The notes under the pieces: model-generated
Seen by the model: the letters and a program-made list of their open reading frames with translations, nothing else
Databases searched by the model: none
What the model was told of the DNA's origin: nothing
Assembly: GCF_036226365.1 (NCBI RefSeq)
Contig: NZ_CP108462.1
Coordinates: forward strand, 9,594,501 to 9,658,500
DNA length: 64,000 nucleotides
Source: Streptomyces sp. NBC_01262
Lineage (GTDB): Bacteria; Actinomycetota; Actinomycetes; Streptomycetales; Streptomycetaceae
Reading direction: 5' to 3'
In this document: positions 26,485-35,429 of the stretch, in pieces
Layout of the letters: each line of letters starts with the position of its first letter
Position numbering within the stretch: the first letter of the stretch is position 1
Position numbers and translations under genes: made by a program

Positions 26485-27294
26485 ATGCCGGATTACAGCG
26501 CTAGCTCCGTAAAACGGCCCCGCCGCACAAAAGTCCAGGTAGAGGCCCTACGGGCGGCGATCTGCGAGGTCGCGGAAGCGGCGCAACCGTGCAGCGTCCG
26601 CCACGTCTACTACCTGGGCATCGGGATCTTGTGGGACAAGGACACCGGCCGCTCCCGCCGGAACTATTCGGTGGTCGTCCGCGAGCTGGGCCACCTGCGG
26701 GAGACCGGCAGGCTGCCCTGGGCGTGGATCACCGACGGGACCCGCATGGTCCGCCAGGAGACCCAGTACGACTCCCTTGACGACGCGATGCAACGCACCA
26801 CGGAGAGCTACCGGCGCAACCTGTGGGCCTCGCAGAGCCGCCGCGTCGAAGTCTGGTGCGAGAGCGACTCCGTCGGGGGCGTACTTCTCCCGGTGACCTC
26901 CGCCTGGGGCGTGGGCCTGTACTCCTGCCGTGGCCAGTCCTCCAAGACCTTCGTCTACGAGGCGGCGCAGCAGTACGCCCACCAGGGCAAACCCGTGACG
27001 GTGATCTTCTGTGGCGACTGGGACCCGACCGGCAGATGTGTCCCTCGCTCCGTGGTCGAGCGCATGAAGCGCTACGGCAACGGCGAAGGCGAACTCGATC
27101 TGGACTTCCGGCAGATCGCCATCACCGCCGACGACGTACGCTCCGGCCGGCTCACCACCCACGACGTCAACACCCGCGATGTCAACTACGCCCGCTACCG
27201 CGAGGAGTGCCTGCGCGAAGGCCTCGACCCGCACACCGCCGTCGAAGTCGAAGCCCTCCGCCCCGGGCTGCTTCGGCTGCGGCTCGACGAGTAG
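26485..27294 (+). CDS. TOPRIM-type protein, ended by an in-frame amber codon
   Basis: 269 residues from ATG 26485 (GGAGGT immediately before it, unusually close). The N-terminal ~110 residues form a winged-helix-like region (SVRHVYYLGIGILW). Then VEVWCESDSVGGVLLPVTSA and VTVIFCGDWDPTGR give the Glu and DxD of a TOPRIM-like domain, as in the topoisomerase VI A-subunit/Spo11 group and related phage proteins. A TAG at 27292-27294 ends the frame, but natural coding continues directly after it (27295-27441). Confidence 0.75.
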   Translation: MPDYSASSVKRPRRTKVQVEALRAAICEVAEAAQPCSVRHVYYLGIGILWDKDTGRSRRNYSVVVRELGHLRETGRLPWAWITDGTRMVRQETQYDSLDDAMQRTTESYRRNLWASQSRRVEVWCESDSVGGVLLPVTSAWGVGLYSCRGQSSKTFVYEAAQQYAHQGKPVTVIFCGDWDPTGRCVPRSVVERMKRYGNGEGELDLDFRQIAITADDVRSGRLTTHDVNTRDVNYARYREECLREGLDPHTAVEVEALRPGLLRLRLDE

Positions 27295-27441
27295 ATCGAG
27301 GGCCTGGTGGACGACATCCAGCAGTGGAACATCCTGTTCAGGGCCGAAGACGCCGAGCGGGAGCTGCTGCGCTCCCTGCAAGGAGTCGTGAGGAAGATCG
27401 GCGCGGGCGAGCCGCCAGCAGAAGACGACCAAGGCGAGTAG
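27295..27441 (+). pseudogene. In-frame continuation of the TOPRIM gene
   Basis: Directly after the amber codon the same frame reads IEGLVDDIQQWNILFRAEDA then ERELLRSLQGVV and a Glu-rich tail to a TAG at 27439-27441: 48 codons of natural helical sequence, the kind of C-terminus expected here. It looks like a recent nonsense mutation or a readthrough stop. Confidence 0.65.
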
Positions 27442-27661
27442 CCCCGTGCCGTGCACCGCGCCGGTCGCATCCGCTACGTGCTCGGGACCGCTCCTGAGCT
27501 GCGAAACCTCCACGGGCGCTGAAGGCGTTCCTGCGTCGCTGGGAAGGCTGGAATTCTGGCTGATGACCATCTGCGACCCGCCCGTACCGCACGTCACCGG
27601 ATTGGGCGGTGGAGCAACGGTTCGCCGCCCCGGCCCCAGCAGCGCCTCTACCCTTTCCGTT

Positions 27662-28096
27662 GTGCCGTCCTACGCGAAAGACCGTCGCTGCATCGCCATG
27701 GCCGAGGCAATCGTTCCCCTGCTGCGCCGCAGCTGCCCGGAGGGCGCAGGCGGGTACGGCGGTTCGTACCAGGTGAATCTCGATGACGAAGAGGCCGTCG
27801 GGCTCGGCGGAGTGGAGCTGATCCGCGCTGCGATGCGCAAGGCAGCCCGCACGCTGGGCTGGAAGGTCAACAGCATCGGGATGATCGGCACCAAGTTCGG
27901 CACCATGGTGGTGATCCAGGACGTGCGGGAGATCCCCGAGGAGCACGCCGCGGTAGTCACCAAGGACATGAACGAGCGGGTGCGAGCCGCCCTGCACCCG
28001 GCGCGGGGCGAGCCGGGCGAGGCGCCCGTCCAGCAGGACACGGTGGCGCTGATGACCCAGGAGTTCCGAGCCGCCGTCGCCGCGGTGACTGACTGA
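27662..28096 (+). CDS. Hypothetical protein
   Basis: About 144 residues if GTG 27662 is used (VPSYAKDRRCIAMAEAIVPL); the ATG at 27698 is an alternative and neither has a clear ribosome site. Mixed alpha/beta (GWKVNSIGMIGTKFGTMVVI, a likely beta hairpin) with an acidic region, then a helical tail. No family is recognised. It lies downstream of the TOPRIM gene on the same strand. Confidence 0.55.
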   Translation: MPSYAKDRRCIAMAEAIVPLLRRSCPEGAGGYGGSYQVNLDDEEAVGLGGVELIRAAMRKAARTLGWKVNSIGMIGTKFGTMVVIQDVREIPEEHAAVVTKDMNERVRAALHPARGEPGEAPVQQDTVALMTQEFRAAVAAVTD

Positions 28097-28126
28097 CCCC
28101 GCGCCACCCCCTCTTGCCAGGCGCGG

Positions 28127-28390
28127 TCAGCGGGTTGCGGTCGACAGCGCGAAGGACAGCGCGGTGAGCGCGGTGCCGGACAGCACAGCGGCCGCGGTCA
28201 GGCCGAGCTGCCGGCGGCTGAGTCCCCAAACTGCGCAGCCGAGCGTCGCCAGGCAGATCGTGAGGCTGTTAATCCACAGCAGCCACACCGACCCGGTGAG
28301 TGCGCCGGCCGTCAGCCAGACAGCCTCGGCCCCGGCGATACCGAGGACGGCGTCCGTGTTGATCCTCGCCATGCTGGTTGTCGTGCCCAT
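28127..28390 (-). CDS. Small membrane protein
   Basis: 87 residues from the ATG at 28388-28390. After ~15 polar residues almost the whole protein is hydrophobic, enough for three helices (AVWLTAGALTGSVWLLWINS, then ICLATLGCAVWGL, then LTAAAVLSGTALTALSFAL). No conserved motif. It follows the gene at 28420 on the same strand by 29 bases and may share its transcript. Confidence 0.6.
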   Translation of the reverse strand: MGTTTSMARINTDAVLGIAGAEAVWLTAGALTGSVWLLWINSLTICLATLGCAVWGLSRRQLGLTAAAVLSGTALTALSFALSTATR

Positions 28391-28419
28391 CGACGCCTCC
28401 GTCCAGTCCTCGTCCACGG

Positions 28420-29046
28420 CTACCGTGCCCGGTGTGCGGGCGGTGCGCTCAGCCACATCTTGATCACTGCGGCTGGGGGCGGCACGGGCGCGTACGGGGC
28501 GATGGCATCGGCGATGGCCTGGGCCAGTTCGTCGACGGTCCGTACGAGGTACTGGGGCGGGGTGATCCAGATCCGGGGTTCGGCATCCGGGCCGTCCTGG
28601 TTGTGGATGATCTGGGCGTACAGATGCCCGAGGCCGTCCTCGTAGCCCCAGGTGCTGTAGTGGTCCCACCCAGGCATCCAGAAGGCCTGCGGTGCGCCGT
28701 CCGACGCCTCGCGCGAGGCTCCCGAGCCGGGGGCCGGCTTCTTGCGGTCGGTGTACGACGGCCCGTAGACGATCTCCCATACGCCGTCGGCGTGTTCGAG
28801 GACGTCCATGGGGACGGTCTGCTTCAGCACGCGCAGCAGCCGCCGGAACTCCGCCGCGTCGATGCCCGCCCTGGCTGCGAGGGCGGGGATGTCAGCGTCC
28901 GGGAGCTCAAGCCCCATCACGGGCGGTTCCCCGTCCCTGGGGTCGCCCAACGCCGGCGTACGTTCGGCCAGCAGCAGGAACACCCGCTGGGCACGCTCAT
29001 CGGCGATGCGGATCCTCTGCGCGTATGCAACGGCCTGCCTGCTCAC
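28420..29046 (-). CDS. Hypothetical protein with winged-helix-like region
   Basis: 208 residues from a GTG with GGAGGGGAAG upstream. The first ~90 residues are helical (LLAERTPALGDPRDGEPPVM; DIPALAARAGIDAAEFRRLL), compatible with a small DNA-binding fold. The C-terminal half is Trp/Tyr-rich (WMPGWDHYSTWGYEDGLGHL) and ends in a helix. No family is named. Likely first gene of a pair with 28127-28390. Confidence 0.6.
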   Translation of the reverse strand: MSRQAVAYAQRIRIADERAQRVFLLLAERTPALGDPRDGEPPVMGLELPDADIPALAARAGIDAAEFRRLLRVLKQTVPMDVLEHADGVWEIVYGPSYTDRKKPAPGSGASREASDGAPQAFWMPGWDHYSTWGYEDGLGHLYAQIIHNQDGPDAEPRIWITPPQYLVRTVDELAQAIADAIAPYAPVPPPAAVIKMWLSAPPAHRAR

Positions 29047-29153
29047 TCGAACTTCCCCTCCACCGGCACCCGGGTGATCACGCTACCGCTCCAGCTGGAA
29101 CACCCCGCGACGCCGAGCAGGTGCGGTCGCTACGGCGCGGCCGGTTATCGGCC

Positions 29154-29402
29154 CTAGGGTGACCTGTTCGATTGGCCTGGTGCAGTGCACTGTCTGTCGC
29201 GGCGTTCGCGGTGACGTCGGCGGTCTTGCCACCAGGTGAGGCGGTCGCTGGAATCCTGGGGGAAGACGGCGTGGAGGCCGTTGAGGGCGCAGCCGAGCGC
29301 GACGCAGGTGACGGCGGCCCACCAGGGGGCGCCGGCGAAGGTGCTGACAGCACCGCTGAGCACACCGGTGGCGGGGATCGTGGTGCGGGGCGTGGGAGTC
29401 AT
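29154..29402 (-). CDS. Small membrane protein, copy 2 of a local family
   Basis: 82 residues from the ATG at 29400-29402. It contains AGAPWWAAVTCVALGCALNG (hydrophobic helix), then VFPQDSSDRLTWWQDRRRHR and a basic tail. GAPWWA matches the copy at 25635, and the DS-x-DRLTWW-x-x-RR stretch matches the copy at 38921. A membrane-anchored protein with a basic cytoplasmic tail; role unknown. Confidence 0.7.
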   Translation of the reverse strand: MTPTPRTTIPATGVLSGAVSTFAGAPWWAAVTCVALGCALNGLHAVFPQDSSDRLTWWQDRRRHRERRDRQCTAPGQSNRSP

Positions 29403-29625
29403 CGGGCTGGTTCTTTCGAGGCATGCCGAAGGTGGGCGCTGGACGGGGGGAGTGGTCCTTGAAGACCGGCCTTGCGGTGAACAACGGGCCGTTGCCATCG
29501 CCGGGATCGCGGCTGCTTGTGGCCTGAGCTGGGATCGGGGGCTTGTTTCGACCCTATGCAGTGGCGGCCGGTCAAGACCTCCTGAGCGGGCCCCGGCAGG
29601 CGGCAAAGCGGTGTAATTTCCAACG

Positions 29626-30483
29626 GTGCAGCCGTGGGAGCAGATCACCGAGCCGGGGACCATCGACGACCTGGTCGCGGATGCGACGACTGCGGGACAC
29701 CGGGTGACGTTGCGCGTGGTCCGGGACTGGATCGCCGAGGGTCTGCTGGACAGCCCTCAGCGGAGAACCAAGCACCGCGGCTCGGACAAGGCCCTGCACA
29801 CCGTCAACCAGCGCAAGCTGTTCTTGCTGCTGCTGGACAAGCGGCAGGCCATGCCGAAGATCCCGAGCCTGGCCCAGATCCCGCTGGGCCTGTGGCTGTA
29901 CTACGGCGACGCGTACGTGCCCACCCGGCAGGCGGTGAAGGCACTGGGGACCTGGTTGCGCGATGGGGCACGCAACCAGACGGTCAGCCGGGACGGGGCC
30001 CTCAGAATGCTCGCCCAGCTCGATCACCCGTTGGCGTCGGACACCGACCGCCGACGACTGGAACGGGTCATGACCGAGATCGCCTACAGTTCGCGCTTCG
30101 GCCCCCGGGAGAAGGACGAGCTCACCCGGGCGGCTCGCGCGGTCTTCGAACCCAAGAGCGTCTTCCGTGTCAGCGGCATGGTGCGCGCCGTCGGCCACCC
30201 TGCCGCGCCGTTGACGGTGGAGAGGGTCGTGGCACACACCGAGGCGCTGTGCGCGGCGATCGCCCACGTCCGGAACGGGTGCCTCGATGCCGCGCGCATG
30301 GAACGCGTCCGTCAGGTCCACCGCAACACGATGCCCGACTACCTTGCCCAGCGACCCGCTCTCGCCGCAGCCGCCCCACCGGCCCTCGCTCAGGCCTTCG
30401 CCGAACCCACCCTGGACTATCAGCTCAACAACTGCGGGCAGCAGCTGCTCACCATCCTCGGCTACGACATCGTGCGTGCCTGA
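29626..30483 (+). CDS. Putative MerR-like DNA-binding protein
   Basis: 285 residues. The first ~80 look like a winged helix of the MerR type: VTLRVVRDWIAEGLLDSPQR, a wing-like RTKHRGSDK, then KLFLLLLDKR. The remainder is helical (RRRLERVMTEIAYSSRFGPR) without a recognised effector domain. No ribosome site is obvious because the start lies in a GC-rich stretch. Possibly a regulator of the small genes around it. Confidence 0.6.
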   Translation: MQPWEQITEPGTIDDLVADATTAGHRVTLRVVRDWIAEGLLDSPQRRTKHRGSDKALHTVNQRKLFLLLLDKRQAMPKIPSLAQIPLGLWLYYGDAYVPTRQAVKALGTWLRDGARNQTVSRDGALRMLAQLDHPLASDTDRRRLERVMTEIAYSSRFGPREKDELTRAARAVFEPKSVFRVSGMVRAVGHPAAPLTVERVVAHTEALCAAIAHVRNGCLDAARMERVRQVHRNTMPDYLAQRPALAAAAPPALAQAFAEPTLDYQLNNCGQQLLTILGYDIVRA

Positions 30484-30993
30484 GGGGGTTTGGTTTCGTG
30501 AACCCAGTCCTTGTGAAGGGTGGCGGGTGACAGAAAGCCAGAGGGCATCCGGGGTGAGCGCGGACAGTGTCCAGCGGCGTCGGCTCGACGGCATCTGAAG
30601 TCGGCCCGTAGGCTCGGGGATGGCACTGATGGCTCCTCCTGATGGTGGGGCGGTCGGTTTCTTCACATAGGCGGCTCCCTGCTGGAACAGGGAGCCGTCG
30701 CCCTTTCGGGCGGCGGCCAGCGCCGCAGCTGAAGCCCGCTGGTTGCGCGGCGAGTTCAGCCGTACAGCACGTTACGGAGCATTCGGGAATTCGTTCCCCC
30801 TGCTCCTCCTGGAGGCGGCAACAGCAGCGGTCTTGCAACCAGTCTGGATGGCCCGCCAGACCGGTTGGTCACACGGATTTGCGCTGGTCAGCGCGTTTTT
30901 AGCGGTTGTCGATGTGGGTCATCACGAGTTTTGCGTGGGCCACTGGTTGTCATCGATAGACTTCCCTGGCCGAAGCGACCGGGGGATAGTGTG
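30484..30993. other. Intergenic region with hairpins
   Basis: 510 bases. CGGCTCCCTG (30672-30681), loop CTGGAA and CAGGGAGCCG (30688-30697) form a perfect ten-base-pair stem, followed at once by a second stem CGCCC-TTT-CGGGCG. The tandem stems may terminate the preceding gene or belong to a small RNA. The following 250 bases are AT-richer and probably hold the promoter of the next gene. Confidence 0.5.
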
Positions 30994-31422
30994 ATGGCGC
31001 AGGTCCTGAAGATGCCGACCACGACGGAGTTGCCGGACAGCCCGCAGCGGAAGTTCGTGGAGGAGCTGTTCGCCTACTACCGCGACGCTGGACGTCCCGC
31101 GCTGCGGATCATCACCGACGACATCGCCGCCCAGTTCGACGCGTTCACGGCGAGCCGCGAGACGATCCGCAGGATGCTGCGGGGCAAGACCGTCCCAGTG
31201 AACTGGCAAGTGGTGGATGCCGTCCTCACGGTGCTGTGCGCGCGGGCGAACATCGACCCGGACACGGAGCGCTGGGAGGGCAGCTACGACGACTCACCCA
31301 CGCACCGCAAGAACCTGCGGAACCTGTGGAACGAGGCGCTGGACGCACCGCCACCACCACCCGCCCAGGCTTCCGGCTGGGGAGCGCCCGCCAGGTCGTA
31401 CTCCGACGAACCGCCGTTTTGA
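30994..31422 (+). CDS. HTH-domain protein
   Basis: 142 residues from ATG 30994, with GGGGGA seven bases upstream. Residues 15-80 form a helix-turn-helix (RIITDDIAAQFDAFTASRET then IRRMLRGKTVPVNWQVVDAV), the N-terminal type found on many Streptomyces signalling proteins, here nearly alone. The Pro-rich tail (PPPPPAQASGWG) looks like a severed linker, so it may be a shortened or stand-alone version. Confidence 0.65.
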   Translation: MAQVLKMPTTTELPDSPQRKFVEELFAYYRDAGRPALRIITDDIAAQFDAFTASRETIRRMLRGKTVPVNWQVVDAVLTVLCARANIDPDTERWEGSYDDSPTHRKNLRNLWNEALDAPPPPPAQASGWGAPARSYSDEPPF

Positions 31423-31616
31423 CCCTCGTTGTATTAGCCGAGGTCACAGCGCGCGGCTCAGGATCGGGGCTGTTTCTGCGCTCCAGCGCGTCTCCTGACC
31501 CACACCGTCCCGGCTTTGAGTGGCCATCCACGGCGGCCACACAGCCGATCCTCAGGCCCGAGGGTGCCCCGTACGAGGGACTGTCCGGGGTGGTCCTGGT
31601 CGGCGAGACTGAGCCG

Positions 31617-31796
31617 GTGAATGAGAAGGAGCTCGCGGCGTATGCCGCGTGGGCCCAGACGCTGTCGCCGGTCGAGCTGGACGCGCACATCACGCTCTTG
31701 GAGGCCCGAGAGACGGTCGCTGAAGAGGGCTTGGCCGACGTGAGATGGCAGTTGGGGATGCATCGTGCGCTCGCCGATACCGAGCGGCCGGACTGA
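31617..31796 (+). CDS. Small acidic helical protein
   Basis: 59 residues from GTG 31617 (MNEKELAAYAAWAQTLSPVE, then LDAHITLLEARETVAEEG). It ends about 30 bases before the palindrome that precedes the SIR2 gene. No family is recognised; the regular helical pattern supports a real protein. Confidence 0.45.
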   Translation: MNEKELAAYAAWAQTLSPVELDAHITLLEARETVAEEGLADVRWQLGMHRALADTERPD

Positions 31797-31828
31797 CTGA
31801 CGTCGGCGGCGGCGAGAGCACCGAAACG

Positions 31829-31851
31829 CTTTTCGTCAGAATGACGTAAAG
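31829..31851. promoter_or_regulatory. 23-bp palindrome upstream of SIR2 gene
   Basis: CTTT-T-CGTCA-GAA-TGACG-T-AAAG is palindromic in 9 of 9 outer positions on each side except one (CTTTnCGTCAnnnTGACGnAAAG). It lies 54 bases before the SIR2 start, where an operator for a dimeric repressor would be expected. Confidence 0.65.
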
Positions 31852-31904
31852 TAGAGCGCGTGACGCTACCCGCGTCGTAACGGTGCTCTGCCGGAAGGCC
31901 TGTG

Positions 31905-33608
31905 ATGGAACCTCATGTGACGTTGGCGTTCGCCCTGCGCGCCACCCCGGGCGCGTACGCGGTCCTGTTGGGAGCGGGGGCCTCGGTGGCCTCGGGCGTG
32001 CCGGCCGCCTGGGAGATCCAGCAGGATCTGATCGAGCGCCTGGCCGCCGCCGAGGAAATCGGCGATCCCTTCGCCTGGTACAAGCGCCGATTCGGCCACG
32101 AGGCGACCTATGACGGCCTCCTGGACGCGCTGACCGCCACCACCTTCGAGCGCCAGGCGCTGCTGAAGACCTTCTTCGAGCCCGACGAGCAGGAACGCGA
32201 GCAGGGCCGAAAGCGGCCGACGGCCGCACACCGTGCCGTGGCCCGCCTGGCCGCCGCCGGACTCGTACGGATCGTGCTGACCACGAACTTCGACCGGCTC
32301 ACCGAGACTGCGCTGCGCGAGGCCGGCGTGGAGCCCACCGTGGTCTCCCACCCGGATGACATCACCGGCCTAGCCCCGCTGCACACCGTCGCCTGCCTGG
32401 TCGTCCACCTGCACGGCGACTACCTCAACCCCACCAGCATGCTCAACATCCCCGAGGAACTCGGCGCCTACACCCCGCAGGCCGACAAGCTCCTGGACCA
32501 CATCTTCGACAACTACGGCCTGATCATCGCGGGATGGTCCGCCAAGTACGACCCGGCGCTGCGCAACGCCCTGTCCCGGTGCACCACCCGCCGGTTCAAC
32601 ACCTACTGGACCGACCCCCGCCCCCTGAGCGACGAGGCGCAGGACCTCCTCACCCGCCGGTCGGCCGACTACGTCCAGGCCGACGCCGACACCTTCTTCG
32701 GACAGGTCGCCGACGCCGCCGACGCCCTCGCCGACTCCACCCACGAACACCCGGTCAGCGTCGCGATCGCCGTCGCCTCCGCCAAGCGCGCTCTCGCCGG
32801 CGCCCACCTCGCTATCCCGTTGCACGACATGCTCCGCCGCGAGGCCAACCACGTCGCCGCCCTCCCCCTGCGCACGAGCGGCCCCTTCGACGGTATCGGC
32901 GACAGCAAGGCCATCGAGACTGAACACGGACGCCGCTTGCGGCTACTGGAAGCGGAGACGGAGCGGCTGCTGGCGCTGGTCGCCACCACGGCGTACTGGG
33001 GCAGCGAGAACACCGACTCCTGGCGGCTCCCCGACATCGGGCAACTCGCCCAGGCCCCGTCAGCCAGCGGCCTGACCGCCTTGATCAATCTTGCGAGCGC
33101 GCCGGGCACCATGATGGTGTACGCCGCGGGCACCGCCGCCGTCGCCGCCCAGCGCTGGCACCTGCTTGTCCGTATCCTCACCGAGCCCCGCATTTTCAAC
33201 TCGTATAAGGGCGAGCACGAGCCCGCCGCCGCGCATGGCCCCCAATCCACTGTCGGCCTCCGAGACGCCTCCGAACGCCTCCATCGCCAGCTGCTCCCGG
33301 TCTTCACCGACCACCTCGCGCTGAGCGAGACCGCGTACGACGACGCCTGGGAACGCTTCGAATACCTCCGCCTGCTCATCCAACATTCCTCCGGCCGGGG
33401 CATGGAGGCCACCTATCTCCGGCGGACCGGGAGCCTCGGCCAGTACCGAGTCGCGCCCGAGGCCTGGCTCCGCGAAGGCCTTGAGCACCACGCCGAGGAC
33501 CATCCCCTGCTTCGCGCCGGATTCCTCGGCGGCGACCTGGCCGAGCTGAAGGCAGCCAAGGAGGCATTCGATACCGCGTACTCGGCGATGGCCTCGCGGA
33601 CGATGTGA
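31905..33608 (+). CDS. Stand-alone SIR2-domain protein, putative NADase defence effector
   Basis: 567 residues from ATG 31905 (GTG 31902 is also possible). Residues ~18-260 carry the SIR2 hallmarks: LLGAGASVASGVP (NAD binding, 23-27), VLTTNFDRLTE (126-134) and VVHLHGDYLNP with the catalytic-type His (168-173). The helical C-terminal ~300 residues have no known domain and may sense infection. SIR2 NADases are effectors in several anti-phage systems (Thoeris, DSR, AVAST). No partner gene is adjacent, so a single-gene system is the simplest reading. Confidence 0.8.
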   Translation: MEPHVTLAFALRATPGAYAVLLGAGASVASGVPAAWEIQQDLIERLAAAEEIGDPFAWYKRRFGHEATYDGLLDALTATTFERQALLKTFFEPDEQEREQGRKRPTAAHRAVARLAAAGLVRIVLTTNFDRLTETALREAGVEPTVVSHPDDITGLAPLHTVACLVVHLHGDYLNPTSMLNIPEELGAYTPQADKLLDHIFDNYGLIIAGWSAKYDPALRNALSRCTTRRFNTYWTDPRPLSDEAQDLLTRRSADYVQADADTFFGQVADAADALADSTHEHPVSVAIAVASAKRALAGAHLAIPLHDMLRREANHVAALPLRTSGPFDGIGDSKAIETEHGRRLRLLEAETERLLALVATTAYWGSENTDSWRLPDIGQLAQAPSASGLTALINLASAPGTMMVYAAGTAAVAAQRWHLLVRILTEPRIFNSYKGEHEPAAAHGPQSTVGLRDASERLHRQLLPVFTDHLALSETAYDDAWERFEYLRLLIQHSSGRGMEATYLRRTGSLGQYRVAPEAWLREGLEHHAEDHPLLRAGFLGGDLAELKAAKEAFDTAYSAMASRTM

Positions 33609-33741
33609 GGCGCGTAGAGACCAGCCCGTTCCCCGAGGTGGCCGAGCGGTATTGGGCGGTGGAGCCGTGGCAGGGAGGCCGCGGCGGAAGTTGAAGAATC
33701 TTGACTGCGGAGTTCACGGTGCTGGTCTGCCCAAGAGGGCG

Positions 33742-34944
33742 TTATCCGACGGCTCCGACGGCGGCGATTCGAGCCAGGACTTTGGGATCCGAGGCCAGGT
33801 CGGCCGGAAGTTTCGTGGACGGGCCGGGATGGGCACTCACTACCTGAGAAAGCGTGAGGCCCCGGGCTTTCTTGAGGTCCGCGCCCTGAAGGTACGCGTC
33901 CTTGAGGTCTGCGCCTTTGAGGTTCGCACCGTTGAAGTTCGCATAACGAAGGTCTGCGCGGGTGAGGTCCGCGCCCCAAAGGAACGCGTCCGTGAGGTCC
34001 GCCTTGTAAAAGTCCGCGGAGTAGAGCACCGCGCGCGCAAGATTCGTCCTAGTGAGGTTCGCGCCGCCAAGGTCCGCGCCGCTGAGGTCTGCGACGTTGA
34101 GGTTCGCGCGGGTGAGGTCCGCGCCGTGGAGGGACGCATTGGTGAGTTTCGTGCCGATGAGGCTCGCACTGGTGAGGTCCGCACTGGTGAGGTCCGCACC
34201 AGTGAAGTCGGCACCGATGGGGTCACCATTACTGATGTCTGGCAAGCAGCCCGCGCTGTGGCCAGATTCCGCCTCGATGCCGAGGTTCGCCTGTCTCAGG
34301 TCGGTGCCATGCAGATCGACCGGGGCCGTGTCGTGCGGCCCGTTGGCCCGAGTGCACAGCACGTTGAGGGCCGCGGTGATATCCGGAGGAGCTTCGCCAT
34401 TGCGTGCCCTGCCGCGGGTCCTGTCCGATGCGGAAGCGTGGACGCGGACGAAAGCGCTGAGGACGCGGACCACGGTCGGCTGGTCGCGGGTGGAGTCGGT
34501 CATGATGCGCTGCAGGGCGTAGATACCGCCCAGGCGTTGGTCGACGGTATCGGAGCCGAGGTTGGTGACGGCGTCGTTGTACCGGTCGGTGATTTGCCCT
34601 TGCTCGCTGACACGCAAGGTGTCGTCAGCCTGCTGCACCGTGGTGAAGGTGAAGATCAGCGCGATCACGGCGGCGATGCCCGGCAGGCCAGTCGCAGTGA
34701 CCATGGCCCATTGAGTCCGCAACAGGCGCAGTTCCCGCTCGCGTTCCGCTGCCGTGGCGGCGGCTGGATCAGCATCGGGCGCCGGCGGGGGGCCGAACGG
34801 TGGCGGCACGCTAGGCGGTAGCGGTGGTCTGGGCGGAAGCGGTGGTGTGGGCGGAGGCGGAGCGTCCAGCGGGTCCTGTAGCCGTCGTTGCCTGATGCGC
34901 TGTAGCTGTGAGCTGCGGGCCCCTGCCCGAGATATCTCCCTCAT
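33742..34944 (-). CDS. Pentapeptide-repeat membrane protein, operon-borne paralogue
   Basis: 400 residues from the ATG at 34942-34944, two bases after the stop of the winged-helix gene upstream. A Pro-rich N-terminus is followed by one membrane helix (GLPGIAAVIALIFTFTT), the linker GQITDRYNDAVTNLGSD shared with 3302-4417, and about 25 pentapeptide repeats (ADLTSADLTSASLIGTKLTN and onward). The conserved linker marks both as one subfamily. The tight spacing suggests a function tied to the two winged-helix proteins. Confidence 0.8.
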   Translation of the reverse strand: MREISRAGARSSQLQRIRQRRLQDPLDAPPPPTPPLPPRPPLPPSVPPPFGPPPAPDADPAAATAAERERELRLLRTQWAMVTATGLPGIAAVIALIFTFTTVQQADDTLRVSEQGQITDRYNDAVTNLGSDTVDQRLGGIYALQRIMTDSTRDQPTVVRVLSAFVRVHASASDRTRGRARNGEAPPDITAALNVLCTRANGPHDTAPVDLHGTDLRQANLGIEAESGHSAGCLPDISNGDPIGADFTGADLTSADLTSASLIGTKLTNASLHGADLTRANLNVADLSGADLGGANLTRTNLARAVLYSADFYKADLTDAFLWGADLTRADLRYANFNGANLKGADLKDAYLQGADLKKARGLTLSQVVSAHPGPSTKLPADLASDPKVLARIAAVGAVG

Positions 34945-34946
34945 GG

Positions 34947-35429
34947 TCAGCGCACGGGTTTGAGCCGTGGGCGTCGGCCCGCGATCGAGGTGACCTTGCT
35001 GCGCATCTCGGCTTTGCGGGCTTTCTCCTGCTGGTGGAGTTCGAGGCGGCGTTCGTATTCGTCTTCGAAGTCGCCCTCGTCCAGGCGCATGTCCTTGGGC
35101 AGGACCTTGACGGCGCGCTGCTGGTCCCTGGGGGTTTCGAAGGCGGCAAGCATCGGGTGGATTTGGAAGCGGCCGCGGCGTACGACGGTGACGAGGCGGG
35201 CGGCGACGAGGTACGGCATGGCGCGGCTGATCATGCCGCGATCCATGGCGAGGCCTGTGGCGAGTTCGTCGTGGGTGGCGACGACCAGGCCGCCGGGCTC
35301 CTGCTCAGTGAGCAGGTGCAGGAACAGGGTGTAGGCGGTCGGGGGGAGTCGCGGCACGTACGCGAGGCCGTTGAAGCTACCCCAGAGCACCGAGCGGAGA
35401 GGAGCCCATTCCTCGGCAGCGGACGTCAT
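34947..35429 (-). CDS. Winged-helix protein, second of tandem pair
   Basis: 160 residues; start overlaps the previous gene's stop (ATGA). A winged helix spans ~25-95 (PPTAYTLFLHLLTEQEPGGL, THDELATGLAMDRGMISRAM, wing RRGRFQIHPML), then a Lys/Arg/Glu-rich tail. It is a shorter paralogue of the upstream protein. The fold is like RepL-type replication proteins and MarR regulators; I favour a plasmid-type replication or copy-control role from the repeats and the DciA gene nearby. Confidence 0.65.
   Translation of the reverse strand: MTSAAEEWAPLRSVLWGSFNGLAYVPRLPPTAYTLFLHLLTEQEPGGLVVATHDELATGLAMDRGMISRAMPYLVAARLVTVVRRGRFQIHPMLAAFETPRDQQRAVKVLPKDMRLDEGDFEDEYERRLELHQQEKARKAEMRSKVTSIAGRRPRLKPVR

Noticed and set aside
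33626-33665. tRNA-Ser/Leu-like piece (GAGGTGGCCGAGCGGTATTGG)
   Set aside because: Resembles a tRNA D-arm, but no anticodon stem, T-arm or acceptor pairing follows, so neither a tRNA nor a clear attachment site can be supported.
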